Counted from the first letter of the stretch, positions 1-8,829 are shown. The stretch is 64,000 nt of DNA from Dyadobacter sp. 3J3 (GCF_009801115.1 NZ_VTOL01000009.1:309960-373959), one strand, 5' to 3'. Program-made: numbers and translations. The notes: generated by a model from the letters alone, not told the origin.

Positions 1-617
1 CAAACGTTATTCCATCTGCTGGATTTGATATAGACAATTCGCAAGAAAGTAATAACCAAGCATTGTATGGAAGCACAAACGGAGCCCTCCCGGTAACCCT
101 AACCTCCTTTACCGCCACAAAAGAAGGCCAGGTAGCCCAATTGAAATGGTCAACGACTGCGGAGACCAATAGCGACCGTTTTGAGATCGAAAGGAGCCTA
201 AATGGAAAAAACTGGGATTTGATCGGAACACAAAAATCCAATGGCGAAAGTACTTCTCTGAAAAATTATACTTTTTCAGATGCCAAGCCCCTGAATGGAG
301 AAAACCTGTACCGTCTGAAAATGATCGATAGAGATGCTACTTTTGCATACAGCAGAATTCAGTCTCTGACATTCTCTTCGGATCTTATAACATCATTTTA
401 TCCGAATCCGGTTGCAGAAAAACTGATCATTAAAACGGATGATTTTAGTTTGGTAAAAAACGTAAAAATCTTCGATGCGAATGGAAGAACTGTTTATCAA
501 TCTTCTGCGACGCCTAGCAATGAAATCAATGTCCAGAACCTTTCAGCAGGTCTGTATGTGGTACAAATGGTAAGTAAAAGCGGAGCTGTGATTTCTCACA
601 AAGTAATCAAACAATAG
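1..617 (+). CDS. C-terminal part of a T9SS-secreted protein (left-truncated)
   Basis: The reading frame is open to the left edge of the window, so the start lies outside; about 205 residues are visible. The first 110 contain a fibronectin-like stretch common just ahead of Bacteroidota sorting tails (LPVTLTSFTATKEG, then the YRLKMIDRD motif). The last 80 form a Por/T9SS type A sorting domain with YPNPVAEKL, a central VKIFDANGR strand and a LSAGLYVVQMVS ending. In this family the tail routes the protein through the type IX system across the outer membrane and is then cleaved. The functional domain is missing, so cargo activity cannot be named. A good rho-independent terminator follows 27 bases after the stop. 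The secretion call is firm. Confidence 0.85.
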   Translation, partial: NVIPSAGFDIDNSQESNNQALYGSTNGALPVTLTSFTATKEGQVAQLKWSTTAETNSDRFEIERSLNGKNWDLIGTQKSNGESTSLKNYTFSDAKPLNGENLYRLKMIDRDATFAYSRIQSLTFSSDLITSFYPNPVAEKLIIKTDDFSLVKNVKIFDANGRTVYQSSATPSNEINVQNLSAGLYVVQMVSKSGAVISHKVIKQ

Positions 618-644
618 ACTACGTAAAAACACATAATTTAATAC

Positions 645-678
645 AAAAAGCCTCTGAATTTCGTTCAGGGGCTTTTTT
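645..678 (+). terminator. Rho-independent terminator
   Basis: An 8-bp stem around a TTTCG loop, flanked by A and T runs, follows the T9SS cargo gene. The arms are CCTCTGAA and TTCAGGGG, with one G-T pair. Confidence 0.8.
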
Positions 679-836
679 ATCTGCGGTAGTAACTGATGAT
701 CACAAAATAGAAACATGATAAATAGTAAATAAATCATACCTTTTTTAATATCGATTGATCTAAAGACAAATTAATGGCGTAGGTTTTTCAAATAATCTTT
801 TCGACGGGCGAAAGGAAATCGTAACCTTTAATTGCT

Positions 837-1568
837 ATGATCAAAAATAAAATTTCAACAAACGATTCTGAAAAGGACGGCCAGAAATCAGTTCTTAACA
901 GACGACTATTCTTGCGCTCAGCAGGTGTTGCAACGGCAGTAGGAACCCTTGCGCTTGGAGCTTGTAAAGATGATGATGATACTGTAACCCCAACTACTCC
1001 TGCCACTGGTACAGTAGATCTTGGTTCAGGTGATGTTGGTATTCTTAACTACGCTTATGCTCTTGAACAATTGGAAGCTGCATTTTACGAACAAGTTGTA
1101 AAAACACCATACACAGGAATCACTGCTGCTGAAACAACAATTTTAACTGATATCCGCGATCACGAAGTTATTCACAGAGAATTCTTCAAAGCCGCTCTTA
1201 CAGCTGCCGCACCTACACAGATCATTCCGGGACTTGAAGTAGATTTTTCAAAAATCGATTTCACAAGCCGTGCAGCAGTACTTGGCGCAGCAAAACTTTT
1301 TGAAGATACAGGAGTTGCAGCTTATAACGGCGCTGGTAAGTTTATTAAATCAGCAGATTATTTGCTTTTGGCAGGAAAGATCGTTTCTGTAGAAGCCCGT
1401 CATGCAGCTGCGATAAGCGACTTAATAACACCAAAAACAGCTGATTTCGCAAGCGATACGCAAATCGATGCCAATGGTTTGGACAAAGCGACTGCTTCGG
1501 CAACAATCCTTGCTGCGGTTCAGCCTTACGTAAAAACCAAGCTTAGCGGAGCTAACTTACCTAAATAA
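837..1568 (+). CDS. Ferritin-like domain protein with Tat-type lipoprotein signal
   Basis: A 243-residue exported protein. Residues 21-43 form a twin-arginine signal (RR at 22-23) that ends in a lipobox-like LGAC with Cys43, followed by an acidic DDDD linker, suggesting a lipid-anchored periplasmic protein. The rest is a helical bundle of the Ferritin_2/DUF4439 type. Candidate di-iron ligands are visible in ALEQLEAAFYEQ, in RDHEVIHREFF and in VEARHAA. The next gene, about 30 bases downstream, encodes a second protein with the same three motifs, so the two probably act together. The family is often found in stress settings, but its substrate is not established; iron or peroxide handling is an inference. 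Confidence 0.82.
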   Translation: MIKNKISTNDSEKDGQKSVLNRRLFLRSAGVATAVGTLALGACKDDDDTVTPTTPATGTVDLGSGDVGILNYAYALEQLEAAFYEQVVKTPYTGITAAETTILTDIRDHEVIHREFFKAALTAAAPTQIIPGLEVDFSKIDFTSRAAVLGAAKLFEDTGVAAYNGAGKFIKSADYLLLAGKIVSVEARHAAAISDLITPKTADFASDTQIDANGLDKATASATILAAVQPYVKTKLSGANLPK

Positions 1569-1598
1569 TTTCCCAACAGACTTCAACTTTTGACCGAT

Positions 1599-2384
1599 AT
1601 GGACATTTTCAAAATATTAGATGAAATTCAAAAAATAGATGGTGATTCAGTGGGCCGTTTGGAACATGCTACACGCCGTCATTTTATGAGCAAAATTGGT
1701 AGCAAACTTGCCGCAGTAGCTGTTCCTACTGCTTTTGCTTCAATCGTTAACAAAGCATATGCGCAATCTGCCGGTGCAATTGATATATTAAATTTTGCTT
1801 TAACGCTGGAATACCTGGAAGATGGTTTTTACCAAATGGCAAACGGTACAGCAGGACTTATTCCTGACACTGACAAAGCAATTTTTGCTCAAATTGGTAA
1901 ACACGAAACACAACACGTTGCTTTCCTAAAAGGGGCGTTAGGAGCAAAAGCTGTTGCAAAACCAACTTTTGACTTTACTGGTAAAGGTGCTTTTGCAACC
2001 GTTTTCTCAGACTATAAAACATTCCTTACCGTTTCCCACGCTTTGGAAGATACAGGGGTAAGAGCATACAAAGGACAAGCTGGCGGACTGATGGGCGACC
2101 CTGATCTGTTACAATATGCATTGCAGGTTCATTCAGTTGAAGCAAGACATGCATCGATTGTGCGTAAATTGCTTAGTGCTGCTACGGGTAACGCAGCAAT
2201 AAAATCATGGATCACCAATGCAGAAGGATCACCGGCAGCAGTATATGCAGGTGATGACAACAAAACCCAAGGTGGTGTTAATCTTACGGGACTTGCTGGA
2301 AAATCAGATGCTGCAATCACCGAAGCATTTGACGAACCACTTACAAAAGATCAGGTTCTTGCTATTGCAGGACTTTTCCTATAA
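1599..2384 (+). CDS. Second ferritin-like domain protein with Tat-type signal
   Basis: A 261-residue protein paralogous in plan to the gene before it. I start at the ATG at 1599; a TTG nine bases earlier is possible. About 20 residues in there is a twin-arginine motif RRHFMSK followed by a hydrophobic segment ending AYAQ, a likely signal-peptidase I site, so this partner would be soluble rather than lipid-anchored. The ferritin-like bundle has LEYLEDGFYQ, GKHETQHVAF and VEARHAS in the same order as its neighbour. Spacing of 30 bases and a shared downstream terminator indicate a two-gene operon. Function beyond a probable di-iron site is unknown. Confidence 0.82.
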   Translation: MDIFKILDEIQKIDGDSVGRLEHATRRHFMSKIGSKLAAVAVPTAFASIVNKAYAQSAGAIDILNFALTLEYLEDGFYQMANGTAGLIPDTDKAIFAQIGKHETQHVAFLKGALGAKAVAKPTFDFTGKGAFATVFSDYKTFLTVSHALEDTGVRAYKGQAGGLMGDPDLLQYALQVHSVEARHASIVRKLLSAATGNAAIKSWITNAEGSPAAVYAGDDNKTQGGVNLTGLAGKSDAAITEAFDEPLTKDQVLAIAGLFL

Positions 2385-2493
2385 AATAAAATTTGAATTA
2401 GTACATCCCTTCCCTGTTGAACATATACATGCACGACTAGTGAGAGTGAAAGTTCAAAATCAGTGAAACACGCTATTTTTCTTTAATCAATAG

Positions 2494-2526
2494 AAGGCCG
2501 TCCTTAGGTAGGATGGCCTTTTTTTG
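2494..2526 (+). terminator. Rho-independent terminator of the ferritin-like pair
   Basis: Stem GGCCGTCCTT / AGGATGGCC around a short AGGT loop, followed by eight T residues. Confidence 0.85.
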
Positions 2527-2610
2527 AGTAATTTTTAAGGTTTAATTACTTTTACTTACGAGGTTTGTGCTAAATTGACCCTGTTATTTTTACAGTAAGT
2601 ATCGGATTCT

Positions 2611-3843
2611 ATGAAGTCATATTTTAACAGACGCGGTTTCTTAAAAAAAACCAGTCTTGCTGCCATAGCAACCACTTTGGGTAGTGAAATTGTTTTTGCA
2701 GACAAATTACCAAGGAAGTACCTGCCCATTGGATTTGGAGAAAAAGATGCTTTAAAAGGCAAAAATATTGATATGATCGTTCAGGGCGACAAACCCTGGA
2801 ATGTAGAATCTCCGCTTAATCTTCTGGATGACCGTATTACGCCTGTTGACAAAATGTTCATCCGCAATAATGGACTGATCCCGGAAACTATTGATGTCAA
2901 AAACTGGACTTTAACCATTGACGGAGAATCCGTTACAGCACCAAAAACTTATTCTCTTGAAGAATTAAAAAAGAAATTCAAGCATCATACTTATCAGCTA
3001 ACCCTGGAATGTGGTGGAAACGGACGTTCGGGCTATTATCCTGCGACATCCGGAAATCAGTGGGGACAAGGCGCCGTGCATTGTGCAGAATGGACTGGTG
3101 TAAAGCTAAAAGATATTCTAAAAGATGTTGGGATAAAAAGTGATGCCGTTTATATTGGCTATCACGGTAAAGACCTGCATCTCAGCAGAGATCCGAAAAA
3201 GGAAGCTATTTCAAGAGGTGTGCCTATTGCCAAAGCCATGGAAGATGAAACTTTAATTGCCTGGCAGTTAAACGGACAAGATATTCCGGAATTTCACGGC
3301 TACCCTTTACGTTTGGTTATTGGCGGGTGGCCAGCGTCCGTTTCGGGAAAATGGCTAAGCCGGATTTCTGTTCGTAATAAAGTACACGACGGTGCAAAAA
3401 TGGAAGGCCATAGTTACAAAATGCCTAAAAATCCGGTTCCGCCCGGCACTGAAATTCCTACTACCGATGAATTTTTCCGGATCATCGAATCCATGCCAGT
3501 TAAGTCAATGATCACTTTTCCAAAAACCGGAGCCGTCATTACTTCCGGAGAAATTTTACCCGTGCGCGGACATGCCTGGGCTGGTGATAAATCCGTTAAG
3601 CTAGTAGAAGTGTCCATTGATTTTGGAGCTACCTGGCAAAATTGCAAACTCGAAGCACCCGTCAACCGTTTCGCCTGGCAGCATTGGAATGCAAGTATCA
3701 ATTTCCCCGTTAAAGGTTATTATGAAGTTTGGGTGAAAGCAACTGACGACGCAGGCGTTTCTCAACCGATGGTGATTCCATCCTGGAATCCGGGAGGATA
3801 TCTTAATAATGCGTGTGAAAGAATTGCTGTGAAAGTTGGTTAA
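2611..3843 (+). CDS. Sulfite oxidase-family molybdopterin oxidoreductase
   Basis: A 410-residue periplasmic molybdoenzyme. It opens with a twin-arginine signal (NRRGFLKK, then a hydrophobic run to IVFA), as expected for a cofactor-loaded Tat substrate. The molybdopterin-binding domain contains LTLECGGNGRSG, with Cys134 in the place of the invariant molybdenum-ligating cysteine. The C-terminal 130 residues match the Mo-co dimerisation fold (SIDFGATWQNCKLE, FAWQHWNASI, YEVWVKATD). Family enzymes oxidise sulfite to sulfate. The next gene is a small c-type cytochrome overlapping closely, the arrangement of SorAB-type sulfite dehydrogenases, so electrons probably pass to cytochrome c. The sulfite substrate is inferred from the family; other sulfur or nitrogen oxyanions are possible. 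Confidence 0.85.
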   Translation: MKSYFNRRGFLKKTSLAAIATTLGSEIVFADKLPRKYLPIGFGEKDALKGKNIDMIVQGDKPWNVESPLNLLDDRITPVDKMFIRNNGLIPETIDVKNWTLTIDGESVTAPKTYSLEELKKKFKHHTYQLTLECGGNGRSGYYPATSGNQWGQGAVHCAEWTGVKLKDILKDVGIKSDAVYIGYHGKDLHLSRDPKKEAISRGVPIAKAMEDETLIAWQLNGQDIPEFHGYPLRLVIGGWPASVSGKWLSRISVRNKVHDGAKMEGHSYKMPKNPVPPGTEIPTTDEFFRIIESMPVKSMITFPKTGAVITSGEILPVRGHAWAGDKSVKLVEVSIDFGATWQNCKLEAPVNRFAWQHWNASINFPVKGYYEVWVKATDDAGVSQPMVIPSWNPGGYLNNACERIAVKVG

Positions 3844-3853
3844 GAATCAAATT

Positions 3854-4288
3854 ATGAAAAATTCATCCAATCAAATAAAAATAATATTTATCATTTTTCT
3901 CGTCTTAGGAATCACATTAAGCTCTTTTCGCAGAGACGCTGATAGTGAAATTCCGAAGAAGAATATTTCTCAGCTTTCCCGCATCTCATTATCAGATACC
4001 ACAAAAAAAGATCCTGAAACAGGACTGATCGTTGATGAAAACTTGTATATGGTGAAAGCGCAGTGTACAGGTTGTCATTCTACAAAATTGATTATGGCGA
4101 ATCATTTTACAAGAGACGGATGGAAACAAAAGATCCGCTGGATGCAGGCGAATCATAATTTGTGGGAACTGGGTGATACTGAAAAACAGGTACTGGATTA
4201 TCTTGAAAAGAATTATGCGCCGGTTCAAATGGTTTCCCGCCGTGCCCCGCTGAAAGATATTCAGTGGTATGATTTAAAATTAAAATAA
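3854..4288 (+). CDS. Small monohaem cytochrome c, partner of the sulfite oxidase
   Basis: A 144-residue exported protein with an N-terminal hydrophobic signal (IKIIFIIFLVLGITL) and one CXXCH haem site, CTGCH, at residues 71-75. The segment after it (SRDGW-like: TRDGWKQKIRWMQANHN, then QVLDYLEKNYAP) resembles SorB-type and other cytochrome subunits that serve molybdoenzymes. I use the ATG at 3854, eleven bases after the oxidase stop; an upstream TTG at 3836 would overlap the oxidase. The position makes it the likely electron acceptor of the molybdoenzyme. It ends directly against the converging gene at 4289 with no spacer. Confidence 0.8.
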   Translation: MKNSSNQIKIIFIIFLVLGITLSSFRRDADSEIPKKNISQLSRISLSDTTKKDPETGLIVDENLYMVKAQCTGCHSTKLIMANHFTRDGWKQKIRWMQANHNLWELGDTEKQVLDYLEKNYAPVQMVSRRAPLKDIQWYDLKLK

Positions 4289-4876
4289 TTAATCAGCGAA
4301 AATATCACCTACCAACATTTCAAACCCAGGCAAAACCGAGGAAGTCAGAATTTCTTCTTCGATTAAAGGTTTTAAACCAATAAAAACACCTGCTTCATTA
4401 AGCACATAAATAAAAATCGCCTTTTCCGTTGGGTCAACCAGCCAGTATTCTTTTACGCCGTTTTCCTGATAAACTTCGAATTTATCTTTCATTTCTTTTT
4501 TGGAATTTCCCGGAGAAAGAATTTCAATAATTAAATCGGGCGCACCATTACAGCCCTGATCATCCAGTTTTTCAAGATCACAGATTACCGAAATATCTGG
4601 CTGAACGACGGTATAAACCTGATTAGGTTTTGCGTTTCGTTTTAAAGGAGTTAAACGTACATCGAAAGGTGCCATATAAACTTTACAACTATTATTTTGT
4701 AAATAGTTGTAAAGTCTGTTACCGATTTTGAAAGAAATATCCTGATGCCGTCTCGCCGGTGCAGTAGACATTTTAAAAATCTTTCCTTTTATAATTTCCA
4801 AACGCTCCTCAAAAGTCCATTGAAGATAATCTTCATAGGTATAAGTGCCAGCAGGATCCAAATCATCTATTGTCAT
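4289..4876 (-). CDS. Uma2-family (DUF820) restriction-endonuclease-fold protein
   Basis: A protein of 195 residues from the ATG at 4876 (a TTG at 4900 would add eight). Uma2 hallmarks are present: YTYEDYLQW near the start, ELIKGKIF-type segment (LEIIKGKIFKMS), RHQDISFKIGNRL, VVQPDISVIC, the PDLIIEILSPGNSKKE motif and YWLVDPTEKAIFIY. The PD...EIL...K constellation is the PD-(D/E)XK nuclease-like core. These proteins are abundant in cyanobacteria and Bacteroidota, often near mobile DNA, and their biological role is unclear. The gene converges on the cytochrome gene and stands alone. Confidence 0.8.
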   Translation of the reverse strand: MTIDDLDPAGTYTYEDYLQWTFEERLEIIKGKIFKMSTAPARRHQDISFKIGNRLYNYLQNNSCKVYMAPFDVRLTPLKRNAKPNQVYTVVQPDISVICDLEKLDDQGCNGAPDLIIEILSPGNSKKEMKDKFEVYQENGVKEYWLVDPTEKAIFIYVLNEAGVFIGLKPLIEEEILTSSVLPGFEMLVGDIFAD

Positions 4877-4993
4877 AAAAGTGTGTGGTTTAGGTTTCAA
4901 TTGATTTATTCAAATATAAAACAAATAACATAAGCTCCCCGATCACAAAGTATTGCTTACCTTTAACCTTTCAACTTATTCTATTTTTTACGC

Positions 4994-5545
4994 GTGCGCT
5001 TCCTTAAAGTAACAACATCCCGAGTACTAATACATTACCTGATTGCCATCCTTTTATTACCTGGCTTATTATCTTTTCAAAAAAAAGAATATCTGACAGA
5101 AAGAGAAAAACAGGATATTCCAAAATCCAGTAGTTTACCAAATCCATTAAAAGCCGAAGTTATAGGAATTCAGGACGGTGACACGATTGAACTGAAATTT
5201 ATCTTTGATGGAAAGAAAGCAGGTTTTCGCCAGGGCAAACCAATAAGAATTCGTTTTTTGCATATCAATTCTCCTGAAAGAGGAAAACCATTTTATAAAA
5301 TAGCAAAACAATATACTTCCGAACGTTGTTTTCGTAAGATTGTAACGATAAAACATACCGGAGAATTTGACCGGTACGGCCGTCTTTTAGGTGAGGTTGT
5401 TTTACCAAACGGATCGGTATTAAATAAAGAATTAGTTAAAAAAGGATTGGCGATTCACTTCAAAAAATATTCAAACAGCGTTGAATATGCCAACCTTGAA
5501 ATAGATGCACAAAAGAAAAAACTGGGTATCTGGAGTATCCAATAA
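4994..5545 (+). CDS. Secreted staphylococcal-nuclease-like protein
   Basis: A 183-residue protein starting at GTG, with a hydrophobic N terminus (VLIHYLIAILLLPGLL) that is a signal peptide or anchor. The SNase domain spans about 50-183. It keeps the first calcium/catalytic Asp in IQDGDTIEL, an Arg in IRIRFLH, the Glu of INSPERGKP and the second catalytic Arg in DRYGRLLGEV. The usual metal-ligating Asp-Thr pair before that Glu is replaced by Asn-Ser, so activity may be altered. Expected role is nonspecific cleavage of DNA or RNA in the periplasm or outside the cell. The next gene starts 12 bases later and may be cotranscribed. Confidence 0.82.
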   Translation: MRFLKVTTSRVLIHYLIAILLLPGLLSFQKKEYLTEREKQDIPKSSSLPNPLKAEVIGIQDGDTIELKFIFDGKKAGFRQGKPIRIRFLHINSPERGKPFYKIAKQYTSERCFRKIVTIKHTGEFDRYGRLLGEVVLPNGSVLNKELVKKGLAIHFKKYSNSVEYANLEIDAQKKKLGIWSIQ

Positions 5546-5557
5546 TTATAGCAGGAA

Positions 5558-6157
5558 ATGAGTTCAGCAGCACTTTTTCAAATTTTATATCAAAACGAAA
5601 CACTATTCCAGTTACAGGAAGAGTTGATCGTTCCAGTGCAAGAAAAAGAAATAATCTCCGAAATAATTCCCGCTAAAATTGAAACGCCGGTAGCTCCACC
5701 TGCTCCGGAAGTTATACCTCAACCTGTTGTAAAAACCGTTATTGAACCTGTTAGACCAATTGTTCCAACGGTTCAGTTTCCAGTGCTTAACCACAAAGTT
5801 TTAATATTAATTGACGAGCCAAAACAAAAAGACATGCTGGTTTCAGAAGCTCTGTTTCTGGACAATATTTTAAAAGCCGTAGGGCAATCTTCCGAAAATG
5901 CCGACATTCTTAATTTCAGTTTTTTACCAGGCCAGGATGCCCGAAATGTGTTTGCCGAAAAGCGCGTTAATTACTTCATTACTTTTGGCGTTCCGCTCAT
6001 TAAACTTCGGCTCGATCTGCTTCTTCCACCTTATACGCCCAAACAGGTTGAAGGAATCTGGTTTCTCCTGACCGATCCGCTGGCCGTTATTGAAGCGGAT
6101 GTCGCTTTGAAAAAGAAACTCTGGACTGCCCTGAAACAGATGTTTCCAAAGACTTAA
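5558..6157 (+). CDS. Unknown protein with DNA polymerase III psi-like C terminus
   Basis: A 199-residue soluble protein I do not recognise with certainty. Residues 1-25 are a short helical segment, 30-80 a proline- and valine-rich linker (APPAPEVIPQPVV), and 85-199 a compact domain: KVLILIDEP strand, a helix with FLDNILKAVG, ADILNF, FITFGVPL, QVEGIWFLL and a final helix KKKLWTALKQMF. The order strand, Leu-rich helix, short strands, a DPL...K..LW..L ending resembles HolD, the psi clamp-loader accessory of gammaproteobacteria, by eye only. The proline-rich linker after a short N-terminal peptide would suit a tethered partner-binding protein. It follows the nuclease gene by 12 bases. Confidence 0.45.
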   Translation: MSSAALFQILYQNETLFQLQEELIVPVQEKEIISEIIPAKIETPVAPPAPEVIPQPVVKTVIEPVRPIVPTVQFPVLNHKVLILIDEPKQKDMLVSEALFLDNILKAVGQSSENADILNFSFLPGQDARNVFAEKRVNYFITFGVPLIKLRLDLLLPPYTPKQVEGIWFLLTDPLAVIEADVALKKKLWTALKQMFPKT

Positions 6158-6254
6158 TTCTGAGCTATTTACTTATAAAAACAACCGGTCATCACAATAA
6201 TATTGCCGATTTCTCAGTTTTGATGGATACTTGCGAGCTAAACCATGACTAACG

Positions 6255-7394
6255 ATGGCTAAATTCACTGAGCGTATTTCAAACTGGTTCCGTTCTTCGA
6301 AGGATGACGAAGAATATTTTTATGATAACGAACCCGAATCACCTACCGAAGCTCCATTGAGCCTCAAAGATACCATGCCTCAAAATCCTTTGAATACTTC
6401 TGTCAGTAAGGTGACAGCAAATAATAATTCTCCTCAACCTGAACAAAATCCGGTAACACCCGTCAGAACAGAAGTCGTAATTCCCTATTGGCTGGAAGAC
6501 GAAGATACGCTGCGCGATGAAGGTATTTTGTTCGGCTTGTCAGAATCGGATCCAACCGAAAAAACGGATATAATCCATAAATACTTTTCGCACCTTGCTG
6601 CCTCACATTTGAGCAGTATTGAGCAGCATAATGAGCGTATTCAGGAGCAAAATCTGTTTATCGGACAGAAGAGCAACCGGATTGAAGAACTTGAAAACAA
6701 GTTAAAGAATCTGGTCGTGACAAAATCCGGAGGCGAGCATCATTTGCCAAGAACCTTAATAGGTTTAACACTTTCGGTAGCGATGTGTATCGGGAATTTT
6801 TTCCTGATCAAGGAATCTTTGAAACCTGCTTTTGCAGAAAGTTCATGGATTGCACTTGGCGTTTTTCTGGCTGGAATGTTTAGTCTTTTTGGTCGTATCT
6901 CTATGTTTCACGATACGGAATCAAAAGTTTCATGGCGTTCGCTTTTGGAAGAAACAGGATTACCGTTCGCAGCAGCATTATTCGTTTTTGCTAATGTTTT
7001 ACCTTATCAGGGAATCTTCCAGGGTATTGCACTTTTCGTTTTTGTCTTCTTTCTTTTCCTTTTTGCCGGAAAACTTTTTCTTAGTAACGTAACCATTTTG
7101 AGAAATGATTTGCACGCTTTGTCCGGTATTCGGCGTGACCACCTGGAAACTTTAAATAACACCCAAAACTGGGAAAGTGAAATCCAGTCTTTACAACAGG
7201 AAGTGGATGAATTGCGTGTAAAAAAATGGCAGATTTTACGCGAACAAGGTCAGTCAGAGACCGAACGCGACCGGATTTACGCCAAACGTGACATGCTGAT
7301 CAAACTTTTTGAAAGTGAGTTTTCTTTGGCCCGACGTATGAAAAATCAATTGACCAACAAGCAATTACAAGACATCAGAAAAGGCGCGGAATGA
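6255..7394 (+). CDS. Unknown membrane protein with flanking coiled coils (first of a pair)
   Basis: A 379-residue protein. Residues 1-85 are acidic and low-complexity (SKDDEEYFYDNEPES), about 110-155 form a coiled coil (IEQHNERIQEQN, RIEELENKLKNL), about 165-285 hold four hydrophobic segments, and 290-370 a second, basic coiled coil (WESEIQSLQQEVDELRVKK). No catalytic motif is evident. The gene after it, 43 bases downstream, has the same plan: coiled coil, four membrane segments, coiled coil. The pair probably forms one membrane complex with two cytoplasmic coiled-coil arms. No known family is recognised. Confidence 0.6.
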   Translation: MAKFTERISNWFRSSKDDEEYFYDNEPESPTEAPLSLKDTMPQNPLNTSVSKVTANNNSPQPEQNPVTPVRTEVVIPYWLEDEDTLRDEGILFGLSESDPTEKTDIIHKYFSHLAASHLSSIEQHNERIQEQNLFIGQKSNRIEELENKLKNLVVTKSGGEHHLPRTLIGLTLSVAMCIGNFFLIKESLKPAFAESSWIALGVFLAGMFSLFGRISMFHDTESKVSWRSLLEETGLPFAAALFVFANVLPYQGIFQGIALFVFVFFLFLFAGKLFLSNVTILRNDLHALSGIRRDHLETLNNTQNWESEIQSLQQEVDELRVKKWQILREQGQSETERDRIYAKRDMLIKLFESEFSLARRMKNQLTNKQLQDIRKGAE

Positions 7395-7437
7395 TATTTT
7401 CGCACCAATCTCTAATTCTTACTAAATATTCAAAGTT

Positions 7438-8829
7438 ATGGATGAGCAACAGCCTAATCAAAACAGCGATTACCAGCATGGTTACAGCAGTGGCCTTGAA
7501 GGATTGGACCGCCAGGTTTATGAAGCCTACTTGTCGAGCAACGTCAGTCACGACTGGGTTCTGGATCGTCTGAATCAAAAAAGATCAGAACTGCATTCTG
7601 TTAAAAATAAAAGGCAAGAAACAGTTCAAACACATAAGCAATCTTTTGACAAACTTCAGGAGCAGTTAATGGGTGTAAACCAGACTGCCAAAAAGATGAA
7701 AGATCTGGATTCCTCTATTTCTGACATTGATACCCAATCCGAAAACCTTAAAGAAAAAAGAGTTAGTTCCGCTCCGTATTATTCTCTGATTGCAGGTTTG
7801 ATATTTCTGGCCGCTGGTATTTCTTTCATCGCAGGTGACCTTATTATTTCCCACGAAATTGTTGCCTACGCACTGAACATTCGTAACCCGAATGAAGCAT
7901 GGGCTTTTGCAATTGGTCTAGCGATGTTATCCGTTTTACTAAAACCGGCATATGATCGTTTGGTGGAAGAACCTTATCAGAAAGATGATTCGCCAAAAGC
8001 AAAATCAAATTACGCTCGTTTCAAACTGATCTTATCCATTTTCGCCATTGTGACCTTGATCGTTTTGGGCTGGTTTCGGTATGAAGCTTACCGTACCGAT
8101 AAATTAAAAGAAGCGATTAATAAATCAGTTAAAGGTTTGCAGTTAAATGCGGTTGATCCTTTGACTGGCGCACCGATTAACAGTCCGGAGTTAACAAACA
8201 AAATTGAGCAGGCTTTAAAAAATTCTGATCAGCTGAATCTTGATCTGGTTAACAGTCCGTGGGCATTAATGTCTTTTGTTTTGAGTGGCGTTTTGTTCGC
8301 AATTGCCGGTGCGGTTTCGCTGGGAATGGCTCTGCCCGTTTTACAAGGATTTTGGATGCGGTGGCTTCAAATTGATCCAAAATTGTGGAAATTAAGACGA
8401 CGTAAGAAAAAAATTGCGAATCAGCTGGACGAATTGCAAGGCACAATTTCAGAACAACTCGCCCAGAAAAGTATTCTTGAAAATGATATTGCGGTGCTCC
8501 CAACCTGGGAAGAATTGAAACAGGAAGAAGCTACAATCCGTATTGAAATTGAAAATCTTGAAGAAGAACGTAAGCTTGCATTAACCGATAGTCGCATCCA
8601 GTCGTTTGGAGACGGTTATGCACATGGACAAGTTACGCGTGATATCATGAGCGAGGAAGAATATGAACATTGGCGAACAGGCCATATGACCGTATCAAAT
8701 CTGGCCTTACGTGCCCGGTCCAATGCCTCCGACCGCGCTGTGACCCGATCCAAAAATTCTGGTATGCGCCCTCATCAGGCTATTCGTAAAGCAATCACGG
8801 ATCGATTCGATGAAAACAATTCAGAGTGA
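7438..8829 (+). CDS. Unknown membrane protein with flanking coiled coils (second of a pair)
   Basis: A 463-residue protein. Residues 1-110 are hydrophilic with a coiled coil (KRSELHSVKNKRQE, FDKLQEQL). Hydrophobic segments lie near 115-145, 155-175, 195-215 and 275-305; between the third and fourth is a soluble loop of about 55 residues. A basic region (KLWKLRRRKKK) leads into a long second coiled coil (LKQEEATIRIEIENLEEE), and a charged tail with Arg and Ser clusters ends the protein. It mirrors the upstream gene in order and size of parts, suggesting ancient duplication or a heteromeric partner. No enzymatic motif is seen. Confidence 0.6.
   Translation: MDEQQPNQNSDYQHGYSSGLEGLDRQVYEAYLSSNVSHDWVLDRLNQKRSELHSVKNKRQETVQTHKQSFDKLQEQLMGVNQTAKKMKDLDSSISDIDTQSENLKEKRVSSAPYYSLIAGLIFLAAGISFIAGDLIISHEIVAYALNIRNPNEAWAFAIGLAMLSVLLKPAYDRLVEEPYQKDDSPKAKSNYARFKLILSIFAIVTLIVLGWFRYEAYRTDKLKEAINKSVKGLQLNAVDPLTGAPINSPELTNKIEQALKNSDQLNLDLVNSPWALMSFVLSGVLFAIAGAVSLGMALPVLQGFWMRWLQIDPKLWKLRRRKKKIANQLDELQGTISEQLAQKSILENDIAVLPTWEELKQEEATIRIEIENLEEERKLALTDSRIQSFGDGYAHGQVTRDIMSEEEYEHWRTGHMTVSNLALRARSNASDRAVTRSKNSGMRPHQAIRKAITDRFDENNSE

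Noticed and set aside
4876..4900. TTG start for the Uma2-family protein
   Set aside because: The ATG at 4876 gives the normal family N terminus; the upstream TTG adds eight unconserved-looking residues.
5558..6157. TonB-like protein because of the proline-rich linker
   Set aside because: There is no membrane anchor and the C-terminal domain lacks the TonB strand pattern.
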